A stretch of DNA of 62,119 bases from Gluconacetobacter tumulisoli (GCF_014174155.1 NZ_JABEQM010000017.1:1-62119), one strand, 5' to 3'; counted from the first letter of the stretch, positions 25,616 to 34,578 are shown. Numbers and translations are program-made. Notes: generated by a model from the letters alone, not told the origin.

Positions 25616-26944
25616 TCAGGCCCCGACACGGACGCGCAGCGTGACGCCTGCGTCGTCGCCGTGCGTCTCGAAGTGCGTGCCGAACGGCGCTGACAGGGCC
25701 GCGAAATGCTCCAGGATTCTCTGGCCCTCCTTGCCTTGGGCAAGTGCCGGTACGCCGCGTGTATGGGCGGACGGCCCGAGATTCAGGGTGATCGGGTGGA
25801 TTTCGATCGACGCGACCCTGCCGTCATGGAAGGTACAGATCGGCATGACCGTCTCCCAGAACCGTTGCTCGGCCGGGAAACCCTTGGCGTCGTCGTTGCT
25901 GCGCGCCTTGTAGACCCGATGCGGCGTCAGATCGATGTCGACGCGGTTGACGGCGTGGGATTCGGCGGGCAGGCGCTCGACCAGCTCATTCTGGCCGATG
26001 AAATTGCCGAGGCTGTAGAAGATGGGCTTGCCTTTATAAATCTCCATGCCGCGCAGCAGGTGCGGGCCATGGGCCGCGACGATGTCCGCACCCTCGTCGA
26101 TCGCCTGACGTGCGAAGGTGACGAGAAATTCGGCTGGAATTTCAACGTCGATCTCGCCTGCGGCATTATAGCCGCTTTCGTGCGCATGAATGCTGACGAT
26201 GACGGTGTCCGAGACCATTCGTGCCTCGCCGATCCAGCGCGCGATGCCCTGCGTATCGATTGCGTTCGGGCTGGTACGGATTTCGGTCCTGTCGCCTGCC
26301 TTGAAGCTCAGATTCTCGAACGCCAACACGTCGGGCGCTGACGGAAAGGCAAAGCCGAGCTGGATCTTGTCGTCCTTGACCTGCTGAAGGCCCAGCTCTG
26401 CATAGATGCGGCGCAGGGTCTCGAGCTCTTCGGACGAGACATGGTGCATCGTGCTGAAGCGCAGAGGATTGATGCCCGGGCGCCCTTGCATCACATGCGT
26501 CTGTCCGGCGGCTTCCTGTCCGCGCGCGAAGGTCGAGGTGCACGACAGCATCGCGACCGTGCCCAAGGGGTGCGTGGCATAGGCCGGGCGGCGCGCATCG
26601 TCCAGATGTTTTCCGATGCCTGCATAGAGGATCTCGCGACGGTCGAGTTCCTCCATGGTCTTGCGCAGGCCGGAAATGCTGTAGTCGAGGCTGTGGTTCG
26701 TCGCGGCCGCGAACAGGTCGAACCCTGCTTCGACCAGTTCGTCCAGCACCCATGACGAGGCGCCGAAATGCGTGCCGCCCATGTCCAGCGCCGGATCGCC
26801 GATGAAATCGTTCGGCACGAGTTCCAGATTCGTGAAGGAGATGTCGCAGTCACGAATCATGTCGAATAAGGGAGCGATTTTCGGGTCGCTGAGGCTGTTG
26901 AGACGGCGGAAGAGGATGCTGTCGCCAGTCAGGCAGATTTTCAT
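25616..26944 (-). CDS. CapA-family (poly-gamma-glutamate synthesis-type) metallophosphatase-fold protein
   Basis: 442 residues of the CapA/PGA_cap family. Conserved strips are MKICLTGDSILFRRL, DISFTNLELVPND, DLFAAATNHSLDYSISGLRK, TVIVSIHAHESGYNAAGE, DEGADIVAAHGPHLLRGMEI and KPIFYSLGNFIGQNE, which carry the Asp, Asn and His residues of the metal site. No capsule-synthesis genes are nearby and there is no signal peptide or membrane anchor, unlike CapA of Bacillus. The protein sits between an M20 amidohydrolase and a hydroxyacid dehydrogenase. That argues for a catabolic hydrolase of an amide, phosphate or peptide bond rather than polymer synthesis. The exact reaction is unknown. Confidence 0.85.
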   Translation of the reverse strand: MKICLTGDSILFRRLNSLSDPKIAPLFDMIRDCDISFTNLELVPNDFIGDPALDMGGTHFGASSWVLDELVEAGFDLFAAATNHSLDYSISGLRKTMEELDRREILYAGIGKHLDDARRPAYATHPLGTVAMLSCTSTFARGQEAAGQTHVMQGRPGINPLRFSTMHHVSSEELETLRRIYAELGLQQVKDDKIQLGFAFPSAPDVLAFENLSFKAGDRTEIRTSPNAIDTQGIARWIGEARMVSDTVIVSIHAHESGYNAAGEIDVEIPAEFLVTFARQAIDEGADIVAAHGPHLLRGMEIYKGKPIFYSLGNFIGQNELVERLPAESHAVNRVDIDLTPHRVYKARSNDDAKGFPAEQRFWETVMPICTFHDGRVASIEIHPITLNLGPSAHTRGVPALAQGKEGQRILEHFAALSAPFGTHFETHGDDAGVTLRVRVGA

Positions 26945-26979
26945 GGATGTATCCGAAATGGGTGTGGCGGTTATGGGAG

Positions 26980-28230
26980 TCAGGCGGACTGGCGCTTCAA
27001 CGTGTCCGAGAGAACGGCGGCGGCTCTGGCGAAGTCGGATTCGTCCATTGCCTCGTCGGGGTTGTGGCTGCCGTTGGCGTTGCGGACGAACAGCATGGCG
27101 GTCGGCACGCCCAGATTGGCGAATATCGCCGAATCATGACCGGCCCCGCTGGGCATGCTGCATGCGGGGACGTCCAGCTGGTCCGCGATTTCCAGCAGGT
27201 CGCGTTGCAGCCCCGCATCCAGCCGTGCCGGCAGGCTGCCGGTGACGGGGCCGAGGTCGATGTGTACGCGGTGCGCCTGCTCGACCGAGAGGCGAGCCGC
27301 ATGAATGTGGGCATCCATACGCGACAGGAGTTCCGCATCACGCGAGCGGACGTCGATTGAAAGCGAAACCTTGCCTGAGATGGTGCTGAAATCGGCCTGT
27401 TGCGCGTCGGTATGGCAGACGCCGAAGGTCAGCGTCATTTCGCCGCCCTCGGCTTCGATCGTCAGCCAATGGTCCTGAAGGGTCGAGACGAAGGCGGCCA
27501 TCGCGACGACCGCGTCCTGACGGAAGGCGCGCGGTGTTGCGCCGGAATGGGCGTATGTGCCTTCGATGGTGACGGTGCGGTATCGCAGGCTGCCGCAGAT
27601 GCCGGTGACCACGCCGAGCGTCGTGTCGGTGCCGATCAGCACCGGCCCCTGCTCGATATGCAGTTCCAGGAAGCATCTGATGGTTGCGGGGCGGAGAACC
27701 TCGGCAGTCTCGCGCGTTTCCGGCGTGCCGCCCGATTGGACCATGTGTTCGGCCAGCGTGCGGCCGCTGCCGCGTTGCCGAACTTCAAGCGCGGGGGCGT
27801 CCAGCAGGCCGAATGCCGCCTTGCTTCCGATATAGGAAACGGGAAACCAGGCGCTTTCCTCCGCGCGGATCGCGACCACGGTGACGTCGCGACAGGGCTT
27901 GTATCCGTCCCTGATCCAGCCGGAGAGCGTGGCGAGACCCGCGACAACCCCGGCCGCTCCGTCGAAATTTCCGCCCATCGGGACGGAATCGACGTGCGAG
28001 CCGGTCATGACCGCAGGGGCCGCGCGATCAACGCCGGGCAATGTCATGAACAGGTTGCTGGCCCAGTCCGTGCGGACCTCCAGCCCCATCGATCGGGCCG
28101 TGTCGGCAAGCAGCCGGTGCGCGCGATTCTCGCCCGTGTCGTAGGAGGCGCGCGTGATGCCCGTGCCGTCGAAGCCGATCTCATGAAGATCGTGGAAAAG
28201 ACGGCGCGCGAGGTCGAGGTCGATGGTCAT
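26980..28230 (-). CDS. M20-family N-carbamoyl-L-amino-acid hydrolase / allantoate amidohydrolase
   Basis: 416 residues of the amidase/HyuC/AllC branch of M20 peptidases. Metal ligands are visible: His and Asp in VMTGSHVDSVPMGGNFDGAA near residues 75-90, and Glu-Glu in AIRAEESAWFP near residue 125, where most members have EEG. LHIEQGPVL and SGAGHDSAIFANLGVPTAML are also diagnostic. The enzymes cleave the carbamoyl or ureido group from N-carbamoyl amino acids or allantoate, releasing ammonia and CO2. The cyclic amidohydrolase and racemase in the same locus supply the logical upstream steps. The ATG overlaps the GntR stop by 4 bp, so regulator and enzyme share a transcript. Carbamoylase and allantoate hydrolase cannot be told apart here. 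Confidence 0.87.
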   Translation of the reverse strand: MTIDLDLARRLFHDLHEIGFDGTGITRASYDTGENRAHRLLADTARSMGLEVRTDWASNLFMTLPGVDRAAPAVMTGSHVDSVPMGGNFDGAAGVVAGLATLSGWIRDGYKPCRDVTVVAIRAEESAWFPVSYIGSKAAFGLLDAPALEVRQRGSGRTLAEHMVQSGGTPETRETAEVLRPATIRCFLELHIEQGPVLIGTDTTLGVVTGICGSLRYRTVTIEGTYAHSGATPRAFRQDAVVAMAAFVSTLQDHWLTIEAEGGEMTLTFGVCHTDAQQADFSTISGKVSLSIDVRSRDAELLSRMDAHIHAARLSVEQAHRVHIDLGPVTGSLPARLDAGLQRDLLEIADQLDVPACSMPSGAGHDSAIFANLGVPTAMLFVRNANGSHNPDEAMDESDFARAAAVLSDTLKRQSA

Positions 28231-28961
28231 GGACTTTGCCTGCCGTGGGTCGGTGTGGGCGGTATCGGGGATGGCGTTTCGATGTCCCCCGCGGTGATCG
28301 AGGCGACGATGGCGCCCTGCGCGGCATCGATGTGCTGCGTCATCAGTGCCGCGGCTTCGTCGGGATTGCGCGCGCGAATGGCGTCGAGGATCGCGCGATG
28401 TTCGTTCCGGCCACGTTCCACGCGGCAGGGCAGGCGGGTCGCGCCGAACATCCGCGTGCGCTGGCGCAGCTCGGCGACGATGCGTTCTATTTCAAGATTG
28501 GCGGTGGCCTGGGCGATGGCGGTATGAAACAGATCGTCCCGCCGCCAGTGGTCTTCATCCATCGCGCCCGGATCAGCGCATGCCGGGGCAGCGTGATCAC
28601 GTTCGAGCGCCATAAGGGATTCGATCGTCGCGTCGTTCATGTGTTGCGCAGCGCGGCGCGCAGCCTGGCTTTCGATCAAGCGGCGCACGTCGAAGATCGA
28701 AATCACTTCCTGGATGGAGACAGTCGCGACAAACAGCAGCCGCCCCTGGCGCTGCAGCATCCGCTCGCCTTCAAGGCGGCCGAGCGCGTCGCGCACCGGC
28801 GTGCGCGAAAGAGCCAGCTGCTCTGCGAGGCGGCGTTCCTGGACCAGGCTTCCGCCCGGAAGGATGCCCGTTACGATCATGGCGCGCAGTCGCTGGTAGG
28901 CGCGGGCGGACAACAGAAAGTCACCGCCTGGTGCCGGCTTGTCGTCGGAAGGATGCTCCAT
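28227..28961 (-). CDS. GntR-family (FadR/FCD type) regulator, first of two
   Basis: 244 residues. The N-terminal winged helix reads LRAMIVTGILPGGSLVQERR and LAEQLALSRTPVRDALGRLE, the standard GntR recognition helix. The C-terminal part is the all-helical FCD ligand domain (ISIFDVRRLIESQAARRAA, DLFHTAIAQATANLEIERIV, NEHRAILDAIRARNPDEAAA) with metal-binding histidines. It is the leading gene of the unit running down towards the transporter. A 24-bp palindrome 18 bp upstream of its start is the likely autoregulatory operator. The effector is probably an intermediate of the pathway, such as an N-carbamoyl amino acid or a keto acid. Confidence 0.88.
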   Translation of the reverse strand: MEHPSDDKPAPGGDFLLSARAYQRLRAMIVTGILPGGSLVQERRLAEQLALSRTPVRDALGRLEGERMLQRQGRLLFVATVSIQEVISIFDVRRLIESQAARRAAQHMNDATIESLMALERDHAAPACADPGAMDEDHWRRDDLFHTAIAQATANLEIERIVAELRQRTRMFGATRLPCRVERGRNEHRAILDAIRARNPDEAAALMTQHIDAAQGAIVASITAGDIETPSPIPPTPTHGRQSP

Positions 28962-28978
28962 CAGGATTCACACCTAAC

Positions 28979-29002
28979 ATATTAGTGGTATGCCAATAAT
29001 AT
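28979..29002. promoter_or_regulatory. 24-bp palindrome, probable GntR operator
   Basis: An imperfect palindrome with 10 of 12 symmetric pairs whose core is TTAGTGGTATGCCAATAA. The central TGG-TATG-CCA is the style of FadR-subfamily sites, and AT-rich wings extend it by three pairs on each side. It lies 18 bp upstream of the GntR start codon, in the 184-bp gap that separates the two minus-strand units. Position and symmetry make repression of the unit by its own GntR product likely. Confidence 0.55.
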
Positions 29003-29145
29003 TCCGTCATGGATCAGGGATCCTATCCAGATCGATCCGACCGGCCGGCATTGGAAATCGGATATCCGTCCTTCATGAATTGCGGAATGTATCGACCCGC
29101 CGGGCGATGTTGTTTCGGCCGTGACCGTACGGATGGGGGTTCGTT

Positions 29146-30102
29146 TCACACCAGATGGCAGGCTACTTCATGGCCCGGCGCGATGGTGCGAGACGGTGGA
29201 TCGACCTCGGCGCAATGGGGCTGTCGCAGCGTGCAGCGGGCATGAAAAGGGCAGCCTTGTCCGCCCGGTCCAGGCGCGGCGAGCGGCATTTCCGTTGCGG
29301 GTGCGTGATGCGTCCCGCGGCGCGGCGCGGCGGCGAGCAGCATCCGCGTGTAGGGGTGTTGCGCCCGGGTAAAGAGGTCGTCGCGGTCGGCCATCTCGAC
29401 GATCCGGCCGCGATAGAGAACGGCGACCCGATGACTCATGCGCCGGACGACGGCCAGGTCGTGCGCGATGAACAGATAGGACAGGCCCAGTGCGTCGCGC
29501 AGATCGCGCATCAGGTTGAGGATGTGCGCCTGCACCGAGACATCCAGCGCCGAAACCGCCTCATCCGCGACGATCAGTTCCGGTTCCACCGCCAGTGCGC
29601 GCGCGATGCCGATCCGCTGTTTCTGTCCGCCGGAGAATTCATGCGGTCGGCGTGTGGCGCAGGTGGGGCTGAGGCCGACCTGCGACAGAAGCGCGCCTAC
29701 GCGTTCCGATCGTTCCGTGGCGCCAAGCTCGGAGCGATGAATGTCGAGCGCCTCGGCAATGGACATGCCGACGGTCAACGACGGGTCCAGGGAATTGTGC
29801 GGATCCTGGAAGATCATCTGCATCTTCGTGCGGTATGCGCGAAGCCCGGCGGGCGTCAGGGCGTTGATGTCCTGGCCATCATACAGGATGCGCCCGCCTG
29901 TCGGCGTGGACAGGCGGAGCGCGAGACGGCCAAGGGTGGATTTTCCGCTGCCCGATTCGCCCACGATGCCCAGCGTTTCACCGCGCGCAAGGGCAAAGCT
30001 GATCCCGTGCAGGATCGGCGTGCTGCGGGGTCGTCCCCAGGGCATGAGCGATGGCCGCGCGTAGGCTTTTGTAACCCGGTCGTAGCGGAGGAGGGCGCTC
30101 AT
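29146..30102 (-). CDS. Peptide-type ABC transporter ATPase (OppF/DppF-like)
   Basis: 318 residues from the ATG at 30102, which overlaps the stop of the OppD-like gene by 4 bp; the frame is open to 30222. Walker A is GIVGESGSGKSTLGRLALRL, the Q-loop MQMIFQDPHNSLDP, the ABC signature EFSGGQKQRIGIARAL, and Walker B ELIVADEAVSALDVSVQ, with Ala in place of the usual Pro. The C-terminal GCPFHARCTLRQPHC is the oligopeptide-ATPase cysteine motif, which in relatives can bind a [4Fe-4S] cluster. It energises the DppB/DppC-like channel encoded 7-8 kb further along. Confidence 0.9.
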   Translation of the reverse strand: MSALLRYDRVTKAYARPSLMPWGRPRSTPILHGISFALARGETLGIVGESGSGKSTLGRLALRLSTPTGGRILYDGQDINALTPAGLRAYRTKMQMIFQDPHNSLDPSLTVGMSIAEALDIHRSELGATERSERVGALLSQVGLSPTCATRRPHEFSGGQKQRIGIARALAVEPELIVADEAVSALDVSVQAHILNLMRDLRDALGLSYLFIAHDLAVVRRMSHRVAVLYRGRIVEMADRDDLFTRAQHPYTRMLLAAAPRRGTHHAPATEMPLAAPGPGGQGCPFHARCTLRQPHCAEVDPPSRTIAPGHEVACHLV

Positions 30103-31097
30103 GCGTTGGCCTGCAACGGATGCCAGCATCGTACGAAACCACCCCCGGCGCGTTCGGACGGGGAGGGATAGTGTATGCGACAGCTGTCGGTGGCATGTGC
30201 GCAACGCGGCGCGAAGGTGCATCCCGATGGCAGTTCGCGCAGATCCGGCACGCTGCCTGGAATGGCGTAAAAGCGCTCTGCGTCGATATCGAGATCAGGC
30301 ATCGAGGCAAGAAGGCCACCCGTGTATGGATGGTCCGGCCTGGCAAACATCGTTTCGACGTCGCCGCTTTCGATGATCCGGCCCGCATACATCACCGCGA
30401 CGCGGTCGGCGTAGGACGCCACCACCCCCAGATCGTGCGTGATCATCAGAATGGCCATGCCGCGTCGCGTCCGGAGGGTATGCAGCAGGTCCATGATCTG
30501 CTTTTGAATCGTGACGTCGAGTGCGGTGGTCGGCTCGTCCGCGATCAGCAGCGCCGGGTCGCAGGCGATCGCCATCGCGATCATGACGCGCTGGCACATG
30601 CCGCCGGACAATTCATGTGGATAGGCGTCGTAACGGCGTGCCGGGTCGGTGATGCCGACCTCATCGAGCAGCGCGACGGAGCGCGCCCGCGCCTCGGCGC
30701 GCGAAAGCGGGACATGCGCGCGCAGCGTCTCCGCGATCTGTGCGCCGACGGTGCGCAGGGGGTTCAGCGCCGACATGGGGTTCTGGAAAATCATGGACAG
30801 ACGGCGGCCGCGCACACGACGCATCGCACGTTCGGACATCGTGCCGAGGTCCTCGCCCGAGAGGCGGATCGTCCCGCTGACATGCAGCCCCTCTGCCGCC
30901 CCGGCCAGTCGCATGATGGCCAGGGATGTCATGCTCTTGCCGCAGCCGGATTCACCCAGAAGCGCCAGCATCTCTCCCTGGCGAACATGCAAGCTCAGGT
31001 CGTCGACGATCGTCACCCCCCCGTCCGTCGTGGCGACGGTCAGATGACTGACCTCGAGCACCGGCGGCGCAGGGGAGAGGGCATGCGCAAGCTCCAT
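30099..31097 (-). CDS. Peptide-type ABC transporter ATPase (OppD/DppD-like)
   Basis: 332 residues. Walker [22 protein letters not shown]-loop [20 protein letters not shown], signature [16 protein letters not shown] and Walker [19 protein letters not shown] are all intact. The C-terminal [12 protein letters not shown] strip is typical of oligopeptide/dipeptide ATPases. Its start shares one base with the stop of the MalY/PatB gene (TGATG), and its stop overlaps the OppF-like ATPase by 4 bp. The ATPases are thus transcribed with the sulfur and ureide enzymes, while the channel and binding proteins lie in the neighbouring unit, an unusual split for one transporter. Confidence 0.9.
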   Translation of the reverse strand: MELAHALSPAPPVLEVSHLTVATTDGGVTIVDDLSLHVRQGEMLALLGESGCGKSMTSLAIMRLAGAAEGLHVSGTIRLSGEDLGTMSERAMRRVRGRRLSMIFQNPMSALNPLRTVGAQIAETLRAHVPLSRAEARARSVALLDEVGITDPARRYDAYPHELSGGMCQRVMIAMAIACDPALLIADEPTTALDVTIQKQIMDLLHTLRTRRGMAILMITHDLGVVASYADRVAVMYAGRIIESGDVETMFARPDHPYTGGLLASMPDLDIDAERFYAIPGSVPDLRELPSGCTFAPRCAHATDSCRIHYPSPSERAGGGFVRCWHPLQANA

Positions 31098-32251
31098 CAG
31101 CGCCGAACGAGGCTCTGGTGGATCTGTTCCAGGCCCTGGGCTAGCGTCGCGCGCGTGCAGCCGAAATTCAGCCGGACGAAAGAGGCCGTGTCGGTTTCAT
31201 GGAATTCGTCCCCGGCGCTGAGCGCGACCTTCGCCTCGCGCAGGAAGAAAGCCTGGGGCGATTCCGGCAGATGGAGCTTCGAGCAGTCCAGCCACGCCAG
31301 GAACGTGGACTGAGGCGCGTGAATCCCGATTTCCGGGATCGTCCGCCGCAACGTCTCGACCATGAAGTCACGATTGCCCTGCAGGTAGCGCACCAGGGCG
31401 TCGCGCCAGGCGCCCCCACCGGCAAGGGCTGCCTCGGTGGCAACCAGGCCGAAGAGATTGACGCTGTCGACCATGCCCAGGCGATGGGCTTCGAACCGGC
31501 TGCGGAGGGCGGGGTCGGTGATGATCGCAAAGGCGGTTTTCAGGCCGGCGATGTTGTAGGTCTTGCTTGCGGCCATCAGGGTGATCGTCCGATGCGCGAT
31601 TTCAGGCGAGAGGCTGGCGATCGGGGTGTGGGCACGCCCGTCGAACACCAGGTCGCCATGAATCTCGTCCGAAATGATCAATACGTCCTCGCGGGCGCAG
31701 ATCTGCGCGATCTGGGTCAATTCCGCACGCGTGTAGACCTTTCCGGTCGGATTGTGCGGATTGCACAACAGGAACGCGCCGCATCCGTGCAGCCCTGCTG
31801 CGAATGCGTCGACATCAAGCGGCCAATCGCCCTGTGCGCCAGGGCTGAGGACGATATCCCGTCGCCGTAGATCCCAGTGGCCGGGTGCCCGCAGGATCGG
31901 GCGATAGATCGGTGTCTGGATGGCGATGGTATCGCCGGGCTGCATAAATGCCTTCATCGCCATGTTGAAACCGGGCTCTACGCCTGGAAGAAAGACGATA
32001 TCGCTGGTTTCGATCCGCCAGTCATAGCGGACGCGCATCTCCGAGACGATCTGCGCGCGCAGGCTGTCCTTCGCTGTGGCATAGCCGAGTACCGGATGGT
32101 CCAGACGTGCGCGCAGTGCCTCCGTGATGGACGGGGCGACGGCGAAATCCATGTCCGCGACCCACATCGGCAGCACGTCGGGCGCATAGCGCGTCCATTT
32201 GTTGCTTCCGGTGCCGCGCCGGTCGATCACCGCGTCGAAATCAAAGCTCAT
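31097..32251 (-). CDS. MalY/PatB-family PLP-dependent C-S beta-lyase (cystathionine beta-lyase type)
   Basis: 384 residues from the ATG at 32251; the longer frame to 32374 has a low-complexity leader. The opening FDAVIDRRGTGSNKW and VLPMWVADMDFAVAPSI is the MalY/PatB signature. GVEPGFNMAMKAFMQPGDTI and the active site ITLMAASKTYNIAGLKTAF, with the PLP-binding Lys in SKTYN near residue 225, follow, along with CNPHNPTGKVYTR and LIISDEIHGDLVF. Family enzymes split the C-S bond of cystathionine or S-substituted cysteines into pyruvate, ammonia and a thiol. A plain aminotransferase role is the alternative. Its place beside a mercaptopyruvate-type sulfurtransferase favours a sulfur amino acid as pathway intermediate. 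Confidence 0.87.
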   Translation of the reverse strand: MSFDFDAVIDRRGTGSNKWTRYAPDVLPMWVADMDFAVAPSITEALRARLDHPVLGYATAKDSLRAQIVSEMRVRYDWRIETSDIVFLPGVEPGFNMAMKAFMQPGDTIAIQTPIYRPILRAPGHWDLRRRDIVLSPGAQGDWPLDVDAFAAGLHGCGAFLLCNPHNPTGKVYTRAELTQIAQICAREDVLIISDEIHGDLVFDGRAHTPIASLSPEIAHRTITLMAASKTYNIAGLKTAFAIITDPALRSRFEAHRLGMVDSVNLFGLVATEAALAGGGAWRDALVRYLQGNRDFMVETLRRTIPEIGIHAPQSTFLAWLDCSKLHLPESPQAFFLREAKVALSAGDEFHETDTASFVRLNFGCTRATLAQGLEQIHQSLVRR

Positions 32252-32285
32252 ATCCGGTGTCCGTCTCTGCGTGCTTTGCGTGGTT

Positions 32286-33683
32286 TCAGTGGAACCAGCA
32301 TGTGTCGCCGCGCCGCACATAGGCGCCACGTCCGGGTGTGTTGACGATGGCGCTGCCGTCCCAGGCAAGGTCACCGCGCAGATAGGTTTTCGTCACGCGA
32401 CCGGCAAAACGATGGCCGTCGAACGGACTCCAGTTCAACGCGTCATGGGCGTGTGCACTGTCCCACACATGTTCGCCGGGCGTGAAGATGACGATGTCGG
32501 CGTCGGCGCCAATGCGCAGTGCACCCTTGCGCGGCCAGAGGCCGAAGAACCGGGCGGGTCGCTCGCTCAGTTGCGCGGCCGTCAGCCTGGGGGCGTCGAG
32601 CCCGCGACGCGCGGCCTCGGTAAAGAACGCGGGCAGCAGCGTCTCGAGACCCGGTACGCCCGCGCCCGCATCGAAGATCGATGCCGCATTCTTGTTGTCG
32701 ATCGGCCAGCTGGAATGATCGGAGCTGACGAACGCCACGCGCCCGTCGAGGATTTCCTGCCACAGGCCGTCGCGCGCGTTCGGCCGGATCGGTGGATTGA
32801 CCTTCATGCGCGCGCCGAGCGCCGGACCATGTTCCTGCGGGTCGAGGACCAGGTAATGCACGCAGGTCTCCCCCGTCGCGCGGTGGCCGAGTGCGCGGTA
32901 CTGTTCGGTAAGCTGGAAGCCGCGGGCGGTGGAGAAATGCACGAGATGCGCATGCGCGCCGCTTGCCGCACCGAGTTCCAGAAAGGCCGCCGAGGCCGCC
33001 AGTTCGGCCGCGATGGGGCGGCTGTCCGAATGGGCGGCGATTCCCTCGCGCCCCGCCGACCGGGCGGCGGCAATTCCGGCGCGCACCATTTCCTGATCCT
33101 CGTTGTGCAGGCCGAGCGGGATATCGGTGCCGGAGAGTGCCGCGAAGATCGCGTGGGTCTGGTCTGCGGTGATGCGCGGGAAACGTGTCGGGCTGCTTTC
33201 GAACGAGGAGATCTTGAACGCGACGACCCCCCCTTCGACCAGCGGCGCGATGTCGTCGATGCCTTGTCCCGGCATGACGGTCGCGTAGAGCGCGACATCG
33301 CAATGTGCAGACGTTTCGATGGCCTCTATTTTTGCCGCAAGGCGTTCCTGGTTGTTCAGCGGTGCGGGATTGTCGTACGGCATGTCGACAATGGTGGTGA
33401 TGCCGCCTGCGATCGCGGATCGGGTCGTCGACTCGATGCCCGGCAGGCCACGGCAACTTCCCGCATGTGTCTGGCCGTCCACGACGCCCGGCAGGATGTA
33501 GCTGCCGGTGGCGTCGGTCGTTCTCGTGGCCGCAGGCGGCTTGCCCGCGCCGATTGCCGCGATCACGCCGTCACGCATGCCGATCCAGCCGTTCTCGATA
33601 GTCTCTGTCGGGGTCACGATATGACCCAGGATGATTTCGTCCACGGCCGTATGTCTTTCCGGATGCCGCAAAGGGGAGGGCAC
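32286..33683 (-). CDS. Cyclic amidohydrolase (allantoinase/dihydropyrimidinase-like) with altered metal motif
   Basis: 465 residues of the dihydroorotase/allantoinase/hydantoinase superfamily. Visible are the leading beta-sandwich strip (IGMRDGVIAAIGAG), the entry motif ILPGVVDGQTHAG near residue 70, the lysine that is carboxylated in the family (VVAFKISSF near 155), His in IPLGLHNEDQ and in AHLVHFSTARG, and Asp in FVSSDHSSW. In the family the entry motif is D-x-H-x-H; here its first His is replaced by Gln (D-G-Q-T-H). One metal site may be weakened or changed. The enzyme would hydrolyse a cyclic amide such as a hydantoin or allantoin. A GTG near 33644 is a possible alternative start. It follows the rhodanese gene by 6 bp. 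Confidence 0.83.
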   Translation of the reverse strand: MPSPLRHPERHTAVDEIILGHIVTPTETIENGWIGMRDGVIAAIGAGKPPAATRTTDATGSYILPGVVDGQTHAGSCRGLPGIESTTRSAIAGGITTIVDMPYDNPAPLNNQERLAAKIEAIETSAHCDVALYATVMPGQGIDDIAPLVEGGVVAFKISSFESSPTRFPRITADQTHAIFAALSGTDIPLGLHNEDQEMVRAGIAAARSAGREGIAAHSDSRPIAAELAASAAFLELGAASGAHAHLVHFSTARGFQLTEQYRALGHRATGETCVHYLVLDPQEHGPALGARMKVNPPIRPNARDGLWQEILDGRVAFVSSDHSSWPIDNKNAASIFDAGAGVPGLETLLPAFFTEAARRGLDAPRLTAAQLSERPARFFGLWPRKGALRIGADADIVIFTPGEHVWDSAHAHDALNWSPFDGHRFAGRVTKTYLRGDLAWDGSAIVNTPGRGAYVRRGDTCWFH

Positions 33684-33689
33684 GGCGAT

Positions 33690-34550
33690 TCAGCCGGGTT
33701 CCGGACCGATGGCGACGGGGCGCCGGGGGTCAGCGGACCAGGCGGACCACGATCCGGGATACATCGGCGCTTCGATCCCCAGCATCATCAGCACGGCGAC
33801 ATTGTGCGCCGCCGATACGCCCGCGCCGCAATAAACGCCAACCGGCGCGCTTCCATCGGCTTTTGCCGCGGCATAGAGACGGCGCAGGGTTTCCAGATCG
33901 GCGAAATGACCGTCGACGGTCAGATTGTCGGGTGCGGGGATGTTGCGCGCGCCCGGGATATGGCCGCGCGGCGGCGTGCCGGGCGACGTCGCCCCGCCAC
34001 GATAGTTCGGTGCGATGCGGGAATCGAGCAGCACGCCGGAGCGGGCGAGGGATGCCGCGGCATCGATATCGAGTTCCGGCATGCCGCCCGCGCGCAGGAT
34101 CACGTCACTGGGCGTGGCGGGCGCGGGGACCGTGTCGGTCACAGCCAGGCCGGCCGCCGACCAGGCCGGGAACCCGCCGTCCAGCATCAGAACATTTGTG
34201 AAGCCGGCCCATTTGAGCACCCACCAGGCCCGTGCCGCCTGCAGGTTGCCGTCATGGTCGTAGACGACGACGGGCTGGTCGAGCCGCAGCCCCCAGCGAC
34301 GCGCGGCTGCCTGTAACGCCTCGATCGCAGGCAGGGGGCGTGACCCATGCACCGGATGGCTGGGGCTGGCGAAATCCGTCCCCAGTTCGGTGTCGATCGC
34401 GCCCGGGATGCGCGGTGCCTGCGCGAAGGGGCGGGGGCATGATGTGTCGTCCGATCGGACAGCAAGGATGGCAGGCGCCTGACCGGCCGCGATCAGGGCC
34501 GACAGGGTCGGCACCGATATCAGAACTGTATCGCGTTGGTCATCGGGCAT
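33690..34550 (-). CDS. Two-domain rhodanese / 3-mercaptopyruvate-type sulfurtransferase
   Basis: 286 residues with tandem rhodanese domains. The first has PRIPGAIDTELGTDFASPSH, VVVYDHDGNLQAARAWWVLK and VLMLDGGFPAWSAAGL, with Asp where an active Cys would be. The second ends with the catalytic loop VGVYCGAGVSAAHNVAVL: Cys-Gly-x-Gly-Val, the form found in 3-mercaptopyruvate sulfurtransferases (CGSGVTA) rather than thiosulfate rhodaneses. It transfers sulfane sulfur to a thiol or cyanide acceptor. It is the leading gene of the 34.5-29.1 kb unit, directly before the cyclic amidohydrolase and C-S lyase. That makes it a key hint that the substrate carries sulfur. It is likely cytoplasmic. Confidence 0.88.
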   Translation of the reverse strand: MPDDQRDTVLISVPTLSALIAAGQAPAILAVRSDDTSCPRPFAQAPRIPGAIDTELGTDFASPSHPVHGSRPLPAIEALQAAARRWGLRLDQPVVVYDHDGNLQAARAWWVLKWAGFTNVLMLDGGFPAWSAAGLAVTDTVPAPATPSDVILRAGGMPELDIDAAASLARSGVLLDSRIAPNYRGGATSPGTPPRGHIPGARNIPAPDNLTVDGHFADLETLRRLYAAAKADGSAPVGVYCGAGVSAAHNVAVLMMLGIEAPMYPGSWSAWSADPRRPVAIGPEPG

Positions 34551-34578
34551 TCTGTGTCCTTTGCCGGCTGATCCGGGC

